Below are positions 10,986 to 24,500 of a DNA stretch of 64,000 bases, piece by piece. Source of the stretch: Theocolax elegans. Its lineage: Eukaryota > Arthropoda > Insecta > Hymenoptera > Cerocephalidae. A program made the position numbers and the translations under genes. Position 1 is the first letter of the stretch, and each line of letters starts with the position of its first letter. Under the pieces are notes generated by a model. The model was not told the origin of the DNA, did not search any database, and was given only the letters and a program-made list of their open reading frames with translations. The stretch is from assembly GCA_026168455.1 (NCBI GenBank), contig CM047430.1, forward strand, positions 71,215,044-71,279,043. Direction: 5' to 3'.

Positions 10986-11746
10986 ATGCCAGACAATTGT
11001 ACAAAATACATCTCTTTTCTATTTCTTTAATATTCCAAACTTTAAAATGTAAAATTTGTACGAAAAAATGTAAACTATATTTGTTAAATATTCTTTTAAA
11101 TGAGAATAATTGTAAATATGAAATTTTACTAATTGTTAGATATGACAAGTGTTGTATCAACAATATGAAAAAATAAAACCTATTTTATGTTTACCAAATA
11201 ACACAGGATTTTTTATTATTAAAATTAATTTATAACAATAAACACCCAATTCAAATATTCATATCCATTTCCGTATCCATAATTTAAGAATAATGCAATT
11301 TAAGATAAGTACTGCACTCGAGTTGACATTAAATGTAGTGAAGGTTTTACCATTTTTTTAATTAATTTTAATTTTAATTTTATAATTTTATAATTATATA
11401 TTTATTAGTTTTGATTTTTATAATAATTTACATGTATATATATATTTATTATTTATTTATGTTTATTATTCATATATTCATTATTTAAATTTCGATTTTC
11501 GATTAATCGCTTTTTTTTTAAACTCTACACAGCTTCACTGTCTAGTGTCTAATGCTCGATTGGATAGCGTGAACGAATGAGACAAAGTGAATAAGAAATC
11601 GAACACGTGCTTTTATTTATTTTTTTTTATATATATAAAAACTTATAATACATATATGTATTATTATGTATTATATATGTACATACATAAATATGCAAAT
11701 AAAAAATTTTTTAAATTAGTCAATCATAATTAAAAAGAAATAAATA
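10986..11746. other. ALG3 3' UTR and ALG3-DPH5 intergenic region
   Basis: Holds the ALG3 poly(A) signal AATAAA at about 11172-11177. The rest is AT-rich, with runs of TATTTA and an (AT)n-type stretch around 11620-11690, and then the DPH5 5' region. No other gene. Confidence 0.6.
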
Positions 11747-12844
11747 ATGTTTTACGTGATAGGGTTAGGATTGGGGGATGCAAAGGATGTAACAGTAAAA
11801 GGATTTGAAATTATTAAAAAATGTTATCGAGTTTATTTAGAAGCGTACACGTCAATGTTAACTGTAGGAAGAGAAAAATTAGTATGTATTTAATTTTGTA
11901 TATTTATATAGAGTATTAATAATTATATTTCCATTTTTTACTTAATATAATTTGTTAAAGTTTTCTTTAGCGACCACTACATTTAAGAATACTTATTCCG
12001 TTATTAATGTGTATGAATGTATGTATACTATAATTTAATATTTACATTTATTTTTGCAGGAAGAGTTCTATGGTCGTGAAGTGATTATTGCAGATCGTGA
12101 ACTTGTAGAAAATGCTGCAGATGAAATCTTAGAATTTGCAATTGAAAAAGATGTTGCATTTTTAGTTGTTGGTGATCCATTTGGTGCAACAACTCATACA
12201 GACCTTGTGCTAAGAGCACAAGCCAAAAATATAAAAGTTGAAGTTATTCACAATGCATCTATAATAAATGCAGTTGGATGTTGCGGTTTACAATTGTATT
12301 CTTATGGAGAAATTGTGTCTATACCATTTTGGACAGATACTTGGCAACCCGATAGTTTCTACAATAAAATTATTGAAAATTATAAAAGAGATTTACACAC
12401 ACTATGTCTGTTAGACATCAAAGTCAAAGAACCAACTTTAGAAAGTATTTTAAAGAAAAAAAAGGTTTATATGCCACCAAAGTTTATGTCTGTGTCAGAA
12501 GCAGCAGACCAACTCTTACAATTGATTGAGAAAAGAATGAATTGTGATAAAGAAACAATAAGTAAACAATATTTTATTTTAAAATTTCTAAATTATGTAT
12601 TATTTCTATATACAAACAATACTTTTCAGCGCTTAGTTCTACGAGTCTTGCCGTGGGACTTGCAAGAATTGGTTCCAGTGATCAACGGATACTTGCGTGC
12701 TCGTTGTCCAAAATGAAGGAGATCGATCTTGGTCCACCTTTACATTGTCTTGTGATTCCAGGCCGTACATTACATCCACTCGAAGTAGAATATTTATTAC
12801 AATTTTGTATTGACAAAAGTGATCTTGAACAAATGAAATCATGA
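11747..12844 (+). CDS. DPH5: Diphthine methyl ester synthase, three exons
   Basis: Exons 11747-11881, 12060-12561 and 12630-12844 join in frame (phases 0 and 1) to 283 codons plus stop, matching the family length of about 285. Donors are GTATGT and GTAAAC; acceptors are TTTGCAG and TTTTCAG. DPH5 uses S-adenosylmethionine to methylate the modified histidine of translation elongation factor 2 during diphthamide synthesis in the cytosol. Family marks: GLGLGDAKD (residues 6-14), [13 protein letters not shown] (82-94), [17 protein letters not shown] (109-125), [30 protein letters not shown], and in the last exon [11 protein letters not shown]. An open frame running through intron 2 would give a spurious C-terminus without VGLARIG, so the spliced form is the right one. 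Nothing suggests damage. Confidence 0.97.
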
Positions 12845-14386
12845 AAGTGCAATGCAATGTTTAAATGAACCTAATATTTTTTATACTTTAAACATATGTA
12901 TATAAAGTTATTTTGTTAATATTGCGCAAAAGCATTTTTACACTTGTAATATATTGCAAACATTAGCATTTTGCTGTGTTAGTTTGTAAAAAAAAGGAAA
13001 GAAAAAGAAGGTTTGATAATGTAACATATTCTGTATAAAACAATGTGGAGACTTCGTAAATTGTATTCAAATATTTTAATAACACATGTACATTGTATTA
13101 TATAATACATAAAATTGTATACTCTAATGTCAGAAGTATAAAATTTGGAATTCTAAAGATTAAACTAACAATAATTACATTTTTGAAAAGTTATGTAAAA
13201 GTAACATATAAAGCAAAGATTAGTTTGTAATTTTCACAATTTAAAAAAAATTTAAATTTCAACTTTTACTCTTAACGGGATGTGAATCCCAAAAACAGAA
13301 AAATTATATATTTTTTATTAAACGAAGAATTCAATTTATCGAAAAAAAAGTTCTGTAACGATATTGTGTCTTCCTTTAAAGATATTTTATGAATTTTTTC
13401 AAGTTTTTTTTATTGATAAATCAGCGAGACTTTTGGGTAGCCGTGAATTATTGTTTTATAGCTGCATATTACCAACAAAAAATGATTATTTACGTATAAT
13501 TAATTAATAATTTCGCAAAACTCTATGTTATGCTATTCTACATTGTTTGAACAGTATCCATCACGATATAGCATGATCTTTTTTCAGATTTTTCTTATAA
13601 TAGGTTTTATAATTTTTGGGATTTTCTAGGTAGGACTCTGGAGTTTGGGTGTCACATCCCCTAAACGATGAAACAATGACGATATTATCCAAGAAAATTT
13701 ATTTGTTAGATTTAAGTATTTGAGTAAACTTAAAACGTACCTTTTCTCATTCTTTTTTGAAAGTAAACTTGTCATAAGTTGATTTTTTAAATAATATCGG
13801 AATCAGTTAACACTTTGTATAAAGTGTAAAAGTTGAATAACAATCTTTTTAAAAATGTAAATCTCACAAATTAATATTTATAAACTATGTATATATGGGA
13901 AACGTTAGTTTTAAACATTTGAAAGCGTAATCATCACGTTTTAATCTTCGTATTTCCAAATTTTACATCTCTGGGTATACTTGTAACGTTAATATTACAT
14001 TTATAATTATAATTATAAATATCATAAAATTGTTGATATGGAAATTCGTAAAAACGGGTCTTCGCAAAAGAGAGATAAAAAAATGTAAAATTAAATAAAG
14101 TGGGATCGATGAAAAAACGTATATAAACGGAAGAAAGAGTACGTAGAATGAAATGCGAATAACGATGATGAGATATATATGGACGATTAGGATTTCGAAT
14201 TCAAATGGTGCATGCGAACGCGCTATTATACCTCGGGTGTACTCGCAGAGAGGGCAAAAGGTATGCGCGTAACAACAACAACTATGGTTTGCCATGTCGT
14301 CGTCACGCGGCCATAGAAACTACCTAATCAATGGAAAAATATCGATCGACCCTTGGCGAAGGTGAATTTCAGTGGAAAGCACGCTC
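12845..14386. other. DPH5 3' region and intergenic DNA
   Basis: AT-rich sequence without a supported gene. It contains the inverted-repeat element at 13272-13664. From about 14150 the sequence becomes richer in CpG, which leads into the putative first exon at 14387. Confidence 0.5.
13272..13664. mobile_element. MITE-like element, 0.39 kb
   Basis: Inverted ends of about 21 bp: TTAACGGGATGTGAATCCCAA on the left and the near-exact reverse complement ending ACATCCCCTAA on the right. Interior is AT-rich and non-coding. Confidence 0.6.
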
Positions 14387-14483
14387 AGTCGAGCGGAGAG
14401 CTCTCCACCTGTCACGTTTAAATGCCAATCCACCGTTTAAAATCCTCTTAACACCTGATTGTTTCAACGCTATTCGCAAATAC
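14387..14483 (+). promoter_or_regulatory. Putative transcription start and first non-coding exon of the RIIa/IQ gene
   Basis: An arthropod-type initiator TCAGT lies at about 14385-14389 in a CpG-rich island, and a consensus donor ACGTAAGT follows with the exon ending at 14483. The nearest plausible partner is the acceptor TTTTAG just before 16793, which opens the 5' UTR of the large coding exon with ATG at 16806. This is inference: the initiator is short and could occur by chance, and no transcript evidence is available. Confidence 0.35.
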
Positions 14484-16792
14484 GTAAGTTTCACTCGTGT
14501 CTATCTCTATGTCCGTACTCGAAAACGTTTATTTCACGTGTCTCTTTATTTCATACGCGATTTTATTAATCATCCTTCTCGTTATGCACACACGCACACA
14601 TTTATATAACGTTCGATATTACGTTTACGCTTCTTTATTTAATTTTCCATTTTTTTTTAAATACACCACGCGCGATTGGATATATAGAACAATATTTTTA
14701 CAATTATATCACGAAAATATAATGAGTATTCTCAAATTTGCTTGATACTACGATATGTATAAAATGTACGAAATTCACATCTACTTTGAAGAGTACTCAA
14801 GATTTCCGGGTTTCGGTTTCGGTCTCATCGCGAAACGATCTCGAGTTGTAATTTGTTAAATAATAATTTGCCCAAACAATGGGTGTACGCGTTTGCAACA
14901 TTCACATTAACCAACCATCATTAGTTAACCAGCAATAAGTATTATTTTTACACTTATAATAAATCTGTTGAATTGAATAATATATTTTATCGAAGACATC
15001 TTATAAATATGATTATTCGGAACCAAGAAATATTCTTGATGATCGAACGAAATTTTAATTTAAAAATATATTTTATATTGTTCATCACAGTGTATACTAA
15101 ATTAAACAAGGAAGAATTGCATTTCTTGTCACTCGTAAACAATTAAACAATACAGTAACACTTTTTGTTCGTAGAACTATATCCGCATAACTAAAACGGT
15201 TTAAACTTTTGGGTTCACTAAAGTAAAATTATGCAATGTTTTTAAATTAATAAAGTAAATATATACTTATAATGTTGTATAAACGATTATTTGCAAAAAA
15301 TTTCGTAATATCTTTAAAAATGAGGCTGAAGAAAAAATATTATTTAAAACAGAATTGTTTCGGCTTTACAGTCCATTAACCTTAAAATATTAAATAAAAT
15401 TGAATAATTGGACACTTACTTTTAATCTTCCCTTTCTTTTAATATTAGACTCTAGAAAATACTTTTTCGTTATCATTAAGTATTTTTATTTAATTTTTTA
15501 TTACTTTTACTTATTTTTTTATAGCTAATCGACTATAACACCGCAGTAATTGTGTTTTGATTTATATTATTTGTCAGTCAATTTATTCCTTGTAAAAATT
15601 GAGCTTTTTTCATATTAATTGAAACCAATTTTTGTTCATAGCTTTTTATCAAATCGATAGTTTTTGGTTAAAAAAAGTGCTTCATGTTTTAATTTCCGTA
15701 CTATACTGAAAATAATAATTTTGTTCCTTCAAACAGAATTTTTGTTAAATATAACCCTAGAAGAAATCTAGTTGATATTAAATAAATCCTCTGTAATCAA
15801 GTAGAACAATACGCAGGATCAACCAAATACTATTCTAAATTGTAGAAGATTTATTTAATATCAACCAGATTTCGTCTTGGGTCATATTTAACAACAATTC
15901 CGCTTAAAGTAATAAAATTATTTATTTCAATGTAGGAATGGAAAGCTCTGTAGAGTAAAGCTTCAATTTGCATGGTATACACGTAAAGAAAAATTTTAGT
16001 AAATTTTACTTAATTTTCATTGACATGGACAGACTACCAAAATTTTCATTAAAAATTGATAGAAAGTTCAGTAAAATTTAATAAAAATTTGAGTAATAAA
16101 TTTTTTTAGATTTTCGCAGTCTGTTATCGCGTTAATGAAAATTTAGTAAAATTTACAGGAATTTTTGTAAAATTTACTGAAACTTTGCTCTCCGTGTATG
16201 GAATGTTAATATTATTGCACATAAACGGCTATACCAGGTGCAGACATTTTTGAAGCAAAACTAATTTTAACTTTTCTTTTACTAAACGAATGAAAAATTC
16301 GTAAATGTAGACTTACTTTTCGATAGGTATAGCTGATTGATCGAAAGATTTTTTTTAAATTGCCTATACGACTGATCCCACCAACAGGTTTTAGGACCAA
16401 AGATATATATTTCGAAATTCTCGATTTTTTACTTTACATCGTATACCCAAACGCACACGAATTAAATTTACTCGATCAATTTATTTAATAATTTATTGTA
16501 ATCGTTTCGTATTCACACGCACCCACCCCCACACTTACAAATAATATCGTGTACGTATATACGTATACATGGACTTGTTTACACATTCCGCGAAAACTTG
16601 TGCGTAAATCGCATATATCGATTTGCCATTTGGTCAGACGTACACACACACATACGCACACACACAGGCGCACGGCATCACAGTCCTTGAAAAGTAATTT
16701 ACAAAGCGTCATTATTATTTGTGTAATTGAATATCGAACGAGAGTAATACAGTGCACACAACGACAATAACGCATTACCTCACGAATTTTAG
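14484..16792 (+). other. Putative first intron of the RIIa/IQ gene
   Basis: AT-rich, non-coding. It holds the 217-bp TA-flanked inverted-repeat element at 15980-16196 and an (AC)n microsatellite around 16641-16668. The acceptor TTTTAG ends at about 16792. Confidence 0.4.
15980..16196. mobile_element. TA-flanked MITE, 217 bp
   Basis: Starts TA|CACGTAAAGAAAAATTTTAG and ends with CTCCGTG|TA; the inner 'AGTAAATTTTACT' and 'AGTAAAATTTAC' blocks are inverted copies. The duplicated TA and CAC..GTG ends match the elements at 27126-27426 and 43874-46750, so they form one mariner-like family. No coding content. Confidence 0.65.
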
Positions 16793-16805
16793 CATTTGGA
16801 AAAAT

Positions 16806-19800
16806 ATGACGACGACGGCACCAGACCCGAAACCAGGGGATCGAGCGTTCCTAACTCCGAGAGTACCGCAAGGTTTGGCTGCGGCGGTCGAAGGATTGAC
16901 CAGAGAGGTGATACGTCACCGACCGGAGAACATTTACGTCTTCGCGGCTCATCACTTCGAGAAGCTGCTGCAGATGAGAGAGGAGTACGATTGCACGACG
17001 GAAAGGAAGAGCTACAAGGTTGATCGGGAAGTGAACGAAGGATCGAAGGAGCCACCGGCCCCTCAAGTGCATGGGGGATCGGAGGAGCGAACGGTGAAGG
17101 AGAACGCGGGATGGTCGTTGAACGAGACGGCGAAGGTATTGGAGCGCCATCGAAGTATCTTCGGAGAGACGGGTCAGAAGATCACGACTGAGGAGATCCG
17201 CGAGTTGGCGAACGAGGAGAAGCTCAAGTCGTCGAAAGTTCGGAGCAGCAAGACCAAGAGCGTCAAGTCGCACTTGGAGAAGAAACACGTGACGGAGAAG
17301 TACGCGAGGACGACGAACGAGAGGAGCGCGGAGTCCCCCGGTGGCACCAACCGCGCGGGTAACCACGCGCCCAAGATTATATCTCAAATACCGATAGCCA
17401 AAGACATAAAAACGGAGTTGAGGAAGAACCGGATGAGCAGCAGAGAGCGCAACAAGATCGACGACCGGAAAATGCAGGTCTCCTCGGAGTATCGGCGAGA
17501 GACGACCATCGAGAAAACGTCGAGGCGATCGATCGAGAAGTCGCGGAAGACGTACGAGTCCCACCGGGAGTACAAGAAGGTGATGAGAACGGAGGACAGT
17601 ACGAAGAGGAGAACGGAGTCGACGCGGGACAAGCTCTACTCGCCGAAATCGAAGACGCCAAAGAGCTCGGCCAACGCGGAGAACGTGAAAAGCTACTTCG
17701 TCCAGAATTTCGCGGGGATGTCGAGTCTGGACGAGCTGCAAACCCCGAGCTACGTCGAGAGGGTCCAAGAAGTGATCGACGAAACCTCGACGATCATAAA
17801 GGAGAAGGTGGAGGCTCTCAAGCAGGGAGTAGCTCGAGCCGCGATCTCGAAGCGATCGAAGAACGAACGTTCCCGCAGCACCGAGGAGATCTCGACGATC
17901 TCGAAAAAGGCAACTCTCCACAACAGACGCGAGGCTAAGCGACCCCAAAGCTCATCCGCGAAATTACGACCGACGACTCCCGAGAACTTGGAGCCTCTTC
18001 ACTTGGACCACGCGGATTCGAAAGACTCGGAGATCTCGTTGCCAGCTGTCAGGCCAGCCTCTTCGAAATCGACTTCCAGGAGCATGTCGGCTCGCAGCGA
18101 TTCCATCGACGAGCTCGTGTTGCCACCTATCTCCCCGGAATCCGTCAAATCCACGAAGACCAAGGAAGAGCTCGTACTCCCAAGCTTGGGCAGCACGGCG
18201 GTCACCCCAGATTCGATAGACGAAGCCAACCTCCAGGGTACGGGAGACGCCAACGATGACGAGTGCGAGTGTTTTAAAGATAGCCTGAACGTCACACCGG
18301 ATTTGCTCGAATCGCCGCAGGGACCGGATTCCCTCGAAAATTCCGTCGTCGATAAAACCGACAGCAGCGGCCGCGTTGAGCTCGTCGAGGCGTTAACGGA
18401 CAAGCTACTGGAAATCGATCGGTCGGACCAACTGATCGAGAGAGACCTCGAGGTCGAGATCTCCAACATCGAAGATCGCCCAACGGAAGTCGCAGACTCG
18501 AAAAAAGAGGAACACGAAACGGAACAAGAGGCGCCGCAGCGGTTAACGGACGAGCCGGAAGAAATCGAGACGAGCGTCGACGGTGAAGTGGGTCAAGGTT
18601 CCTCGAACCAATCGAAGGTCCCGGGTGAGCCGGTTCAGAGTAAAGAAGAAGATATCGAAACCTCGATGGAAACGGAGACGAATAGAGAAGAACTAGTGGA
18701 CGATAAAACAAAAATGAGCGAGGTAAACGAGGACAACGAAGATAACGAAGATACGAACGTTTCGATAGGTACAGAACCAACGGGTGTTTTGTCGCCTCAT
18801 TCGTACATACTGACCGAAGGTTCACCATACGACATACCAGACACGGTGACAACGGTCATCATTCCCGATCGAATACCAACGCCGGACTCGGACACTTTGG
18901 AAATCGAGGTAGAAAACGGGGAGGTTCGCTCCTCTCTTGTGAGCACGAAGGAAACGAAGGAAACGAAGGAAACGAAGGAAACGACGGAAACGACGGAAAC
19001 GAAGGAAACGACGGAAAAGAAATCGGAAGCTCAAACGAAGGAAGTGGAAGAAAAAAGTAGCAGCGTGCACGAGGCGTTCGGGGAGGTCGTGGCAACGCAA
19101 GATATCGAGACGTCGACCGTTGATATCGAGTACATTCGCGGTATAAAAGCAACTCACGACGTAATAGTGTCACGCCAGGATTTGGACGAAATAAAGGAAG
19201 AATGCGACAAGGAAGAGGAGGAAAATATCGACTCGGAGGACGAGAAAGTGTTGAGAGTGGTGACCAGCTCGTTGGAGGAAATATTGGAGAAGAAGAAAAT
19301 GGAACAATCGGAGAAGATGACGATGAAAGAGGAGACGGACGAATTACCGGAAAGTGGTCGGGCAATCGAGTGCGAATCGACCGACGAAACGAAGGAAACG
19401 AGCATCACCGACGGTTGCGTCGAGAACACTGACGTCATCGAAATATCTCTGGAGATCGAGGAAACGACCTTGAGATCCGCGGAATCGACGAACGAGATAA
19501 AGGAGACTTCGGTGACGACCGACAGGTCGAGCTTGTCTTTCGATCCAGTGGGACAAATCGCCCAAGAATCGAACGTGGAATCTCTACCCGATCTCTCGTC
19601 TTTCAACGTCACGGACGACGAGAAAAAAGATGAGAAGAAGGAGAGGGGTGGTTGCAGCGACAAGGAAACGATCACGGACAATGTGCCGATCGAGACGACG
19701 TTCGCGAACAGTGAGTCCCAGACGACCGACTCTCTGAAACACATACAAGACGAGGCAGAGAAAGAGGTGCCAAAAGAGGAAGAGCAACGAGTCGAGCACC

Positions 19801-21555
19801 ACGAAAAATCGGTTGAAACGGTTGATCTGGAGAGTACCGTGGAAAAACCGATCGAGGATCATTCGAGTTCCGAGGTACCCGAGAAAGATACAGAACCGGT
19901 GGTCGAGAAGGAAGGCAACGCGTCGTCGATTCGAACGAGTCGCTCGCCGATCGTCGAAACCGATCCGAGCAGTCAACCGATCGACTCTTCGCAAGGTTCG
20001 AGCGAGTGCACCGTCACGAGGAAGCTCGATTCGTGCGAGCTCGAACGGGGGGACGAGAAACTCCGCGATCGAGAAGTTAGCGAGGACGCTAGCTCGACTA
20101 CCGAAACGAGCAGCACGTTCGTGTCATCCGCAACGAAGATTCAAGCTGGTACGTTCGATACGTATATAGGTATAGACGCGTATACATTATTTTGAAGGGG
20201 TGTACATAACACGAAGACTAATCCTGTATAACGTCTCGATGAACTAGATCAACGAAATTTCTATCGTGTTCCAGGTATTCGTGGATTTTTGACCCGAAGA
20301 CGCTTACGTAGCGCTCAACGTCGAAGCTCCACTTTGGATAGCGTACCATCGATCCAAGAGAGCTTTGCGGTGAGAAATTTTCTTAAATGCCGTAGTTCGT
20401 GTTTGCGCTTTCCATCCATCTGCATGATAATGATCGCTCGAGTCACACGCTCACGCCATACTCACTTTTTCTTCTTCTTCTTCTTCTTCTTATATTTTTA
20501 TGACTTTCCTTTTTATATTCGGACGATTAATCGCCCGGGTGTGACGTTGCGATTAAGTATATACCCGTGTTTCTGTGCATTAAGATTTAATTGAAAAGCA
20601 CTTTGTTCGATTTACCGAGCACACGCGCGGCTGCAACTCGGAGACGCTATATACTTACACGACAACCCGATCTATTTATGCTCGGAAGGCCAGGGTAAAT
20701 TAATATTTTAATTTTTCTTTTCTTTTATTTTCATTTCTCTTTTTATCTACTTTATGATTTAGGAGTTAATTCGATATCGCATGTTAAGGAATATTTACCC
20801 ATTTTTCGTGATTCAGATTCTGTTTCACCTGTTCCCTGCCCGCGTACACTCAAAATCATTACGATTCATCGATTTCGTTGTTTCATTTTCATTACTTATT
20901 GTCCGGCGTATCGTATTAAACATTTTTAATTTAACACAATTTAAAAGCGAATTATCAAAATATACTGTTTGTTCGTTTCTTCATATTAAAAGTACTATTC
21001 TAATTTTATTTTATTACTACAAATTGCATTTGCTCGTCGGACGGTATTGAGAAACAAAAAACAATCAATTGTTTTAAAGTGTCGTAAAGGTATAGCTAAA
21101 AATAGTAATTTTTAATGATGCACAAAGGAAAAAAAGCTCAACATAAACGTTACACTTAAACTACATTTTCACAAAATTTTTTACTTTTTATCGATTATTT
21201 TCATCGGGGATATAACATTTCTTATACCGTGATCGCAATAACTCGGATAAAATTACTCCGCGGAAATAAAAAATTATGTCAATGCAGTACAGAACTCTAA
21301 TTTATTACTTTTAGTTTTTATTAAAGATAATGTTGAAAAGTGATGATACACACGGTCAACTAATATACAGTGAGCTCATCTGATAGTTTTAAAAATTGAA
21401 TATATATGTATATATATGTTGATAAATAGGTCGTATAGTAATACACACACACACACACATACATGCAAATATCGTAGAGTCAACTAAAAAGGTATAGATG
21501 TTATTCAAAAAGCACTTGGATACGACATTGTAAGGCTACTACAAATTGGTTGTAC

Positions 21556-21586
<31 letters not shown>

Positions 21587-24500
21587 TATTCGAGCAGATG
21601 GTACAGACAGTCGCGTTGTAACTATTTGTAGCACGCGATCGGTATACATATATACGTTCCATTTTTCTTTTTTTGATGAATCGCGCGCTTAACCTTATTG
21701 CAGTTGGAAACTACTTTATATACGAAGATATTATATATATATTTTTTTTTAACGGTGAAAATCGAATTCTCTTTTGCGCAGCGAGAAACGTGCCTTGAGG
21801 AATACGTCGATCGCGGTTACATCGAGAGTAGTACTTGGTACCCAGGATAAATAATAACGCAAATATCTAAGTGAGCTCGTATTGTTGCGATCATTGATTT
21901 AATTCGTCATTAATTCAAGAGTTAAGAGTTCAGAGCTTCGATTACTCAATCGTGCCGCTTACATATGTGTATATATATATATACATATGCACCCGTCTGG
22001 ATTCCTTTCGTAAACTTTTAGTTTACGATCGTTATTACATCGTGTATTTCGTATACCGACTAGACAACGATTTGTCCATAATTTGTTTTTGTACTTTATT
22101 ACAAAAACAAACAGAGAGTTAACGTTCGTTAATTTACGCTGGAACGTGTTAAAAATCCATTTTATACACTTTGCATAAATATAATTAATGTAGTGCAAGT
22201 ACAAAGCAGACTATATTTTATTATTTCGCAAAGTATTAAATTATTTTTTTTGTACTTTTGAAAAGTATAAAATCGATTTTTAATGTTTTTTAATGAGTAA
22301 TCTTTATTTTTTAATGTTTTTTTTAAATACGTAGACTACAATATTTTACTCTTTTTAAAGTAGTAGTAATTGCTCATCTTATAATTCTGTAAAGTATATA
22401 AAATAGATTATTGACTCATTATAACTTTTCTTTTTGGGGTTAAGAGTGTAATTATCCCTTATTTGAGGAGATGTCGAATATAATTTATAATTTGAATTCT
22501 TCCACGCTTACATAATTATTAACTGGGAAAGTACTATTTTCATAAATATTTAATGGCAATTATTTCAATTTAAGGAAAGCTAAGTGAACGTTGTCTTTGC
22601 TAAGCTTTTGTAGAAAATTAACAATTAATTTAAACAATTAATCTAACAATCATCTTGAAATAATAAAAAGTAATGTTGTGATGAATTTCCTCAACAGCCA
22701 TATATGATATAGGCAAATTACAGGGATTTTTCCTTCAAAAACCTAAAAGTGATAACATAAATATATGTATAATACTAAAAAAATTTAAATAATACACAAT
22801 CATACCTAAATGATATAGATCCAATTTACAGAGATATATTTTTATTGAAATAATTAAATAGAAATATATGTATATTCTAACAAGCAATCATCACTTTTCA
22901 TCGAATAACGATTGGATAAAACATATAATCTTCATGGTTTGCAGCTACTCAAAAACTATAATGACTTTTGTAAGCCTTATTTTCAACAAGGAAACTATAT
23001 TTTTCATGGTAATAATAAGGTTTCAAAAGTTTTTTGAAAAATAGCTTAGTGGAAAATTCGGTTTTTTACGATCTTTTGGATAAATTACTAAAATTTACTT
23101 TTTACTACTTTTAAAATTAACTAAAATTGGATAAAACATTGAAGTGTCTTAAATCATCGCCATCATCTTTCATTATGAAAAAAAATTCATATTACCGAAT
23201 TTCTTCCATTTTATTAGAATTTGGTTTTTACCATTCAAAGGAACAGCTCAAAATACGTCGGATATGACCTTTGCTAAATATCTTTTTTTTTAACTTTTCT
23301 CGTATAAATAAAAGCTTCAAAAAAATTATTGCAAGTTTGGCGTCTAAAAAATTAATAGCGATAGTTATTTTCTGTATTACAATATTAGTATTAGTTAAAA
23401 CTTTTCGTGTTAGTCGATAAGTGACTTGGATGGTAAAATACAAAATTTAACGTCCCCTTAAACGCATCACTGGTGATTGACAGGTGGGTTATTTGCAAGC
23501 GAGCTTATACCTACTTTATTTTAATAATCTCCGCATTCTCTATATCGATCATTCGCGATTTAAAAATACATATCCACTTGCACCCAATGATCGTGCACGA
23601 TATTGTCACCTACGTCACTTCTTTTGCCATTTATAAAATGAGTATGTCTTTTTTTTAAATCTTGTTTTATACGCTTCGTTAGAACGTACGTGCATGGGGA
23701 AATATGTATGATTAAAAATTACTATACTTTTAAGGAAAGGAGGGGCAATCTGTCAGAATAATTAAATAGATTGCTATATTTACAGTAAAATTTAATAAGA
23801 GATGTAGCAAAAATTAGTATATATATATATATTTTAAATTTGACCATACAGTATAGCAATGTTTTTTATTCTAACAGTTTATCCCTTATTTACAAAAGAG
23901 TCTTGTTGAAGGAGTTTGTCCCTACTGAAGAGTATAGTCATTTTTAATCAAACATTTTTTTCCGAGAAAATATTGTAACATTTTAAAATTGAAAACTGAC
24001 TTGAAAAATATCCAATAACGATGAATAACTTTGATAGGCCGAAACGAAGCTTCCGGACGGTCCGTCGAAACTCGTCGAATCGAGTTCGCACCTCTCGCCG
24101 GTGGAGGAAGCCACCTCGATCGAATCACCGAGAACCCGGAAGAAATACCTTCGACGAGAAGACGCGGTGCAAACTACGAGCGTCTCGATCGAGAACACCT
24201 ATCCCGAAAATCGAATTCGCCACACCGGCGAATTTCACGACTGCATTGCACTTCCGGTGTTCGACTGCCACGCGCTCAACCTTCGCAAAGTCGAGCGGAA
24301 ACCCGAGGACTCGAGGAACGACGTGTCCAGCCAGACGACGAGACCCCACAAACTCGAGGACGAAGCCGCGACAAACAAAGTCGAGCAATTGATCGAGAAA
24401 ATGCTGATACACTCGGCGAAAATCGAAGAATTCGTGGACGCGATGCTGGTACCCGGTGACACCGAATTACAAAATCGTTATTTAAATTTCATCACGAGCG

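Noticed and set aside
12562..12629. DPH5 ending in the read-through frame at 12716
   Set aside because: That frame comes from reading intron 2 and produces a tail unlike the family; splicing at 12561/12630 restores VGLARIG and the normal C-terminus.
16851..17948. 365-codon open frame on the minus strand opposite the RIIa gene, and several others through 19994
   Set aside because: They are antisense shadows of a GC-rich exon with few stop-like triplets; the residue text is Arg/Ser/Leu-rich with no domain, and the plus strand holds the RIIa domain and correct splice sites.
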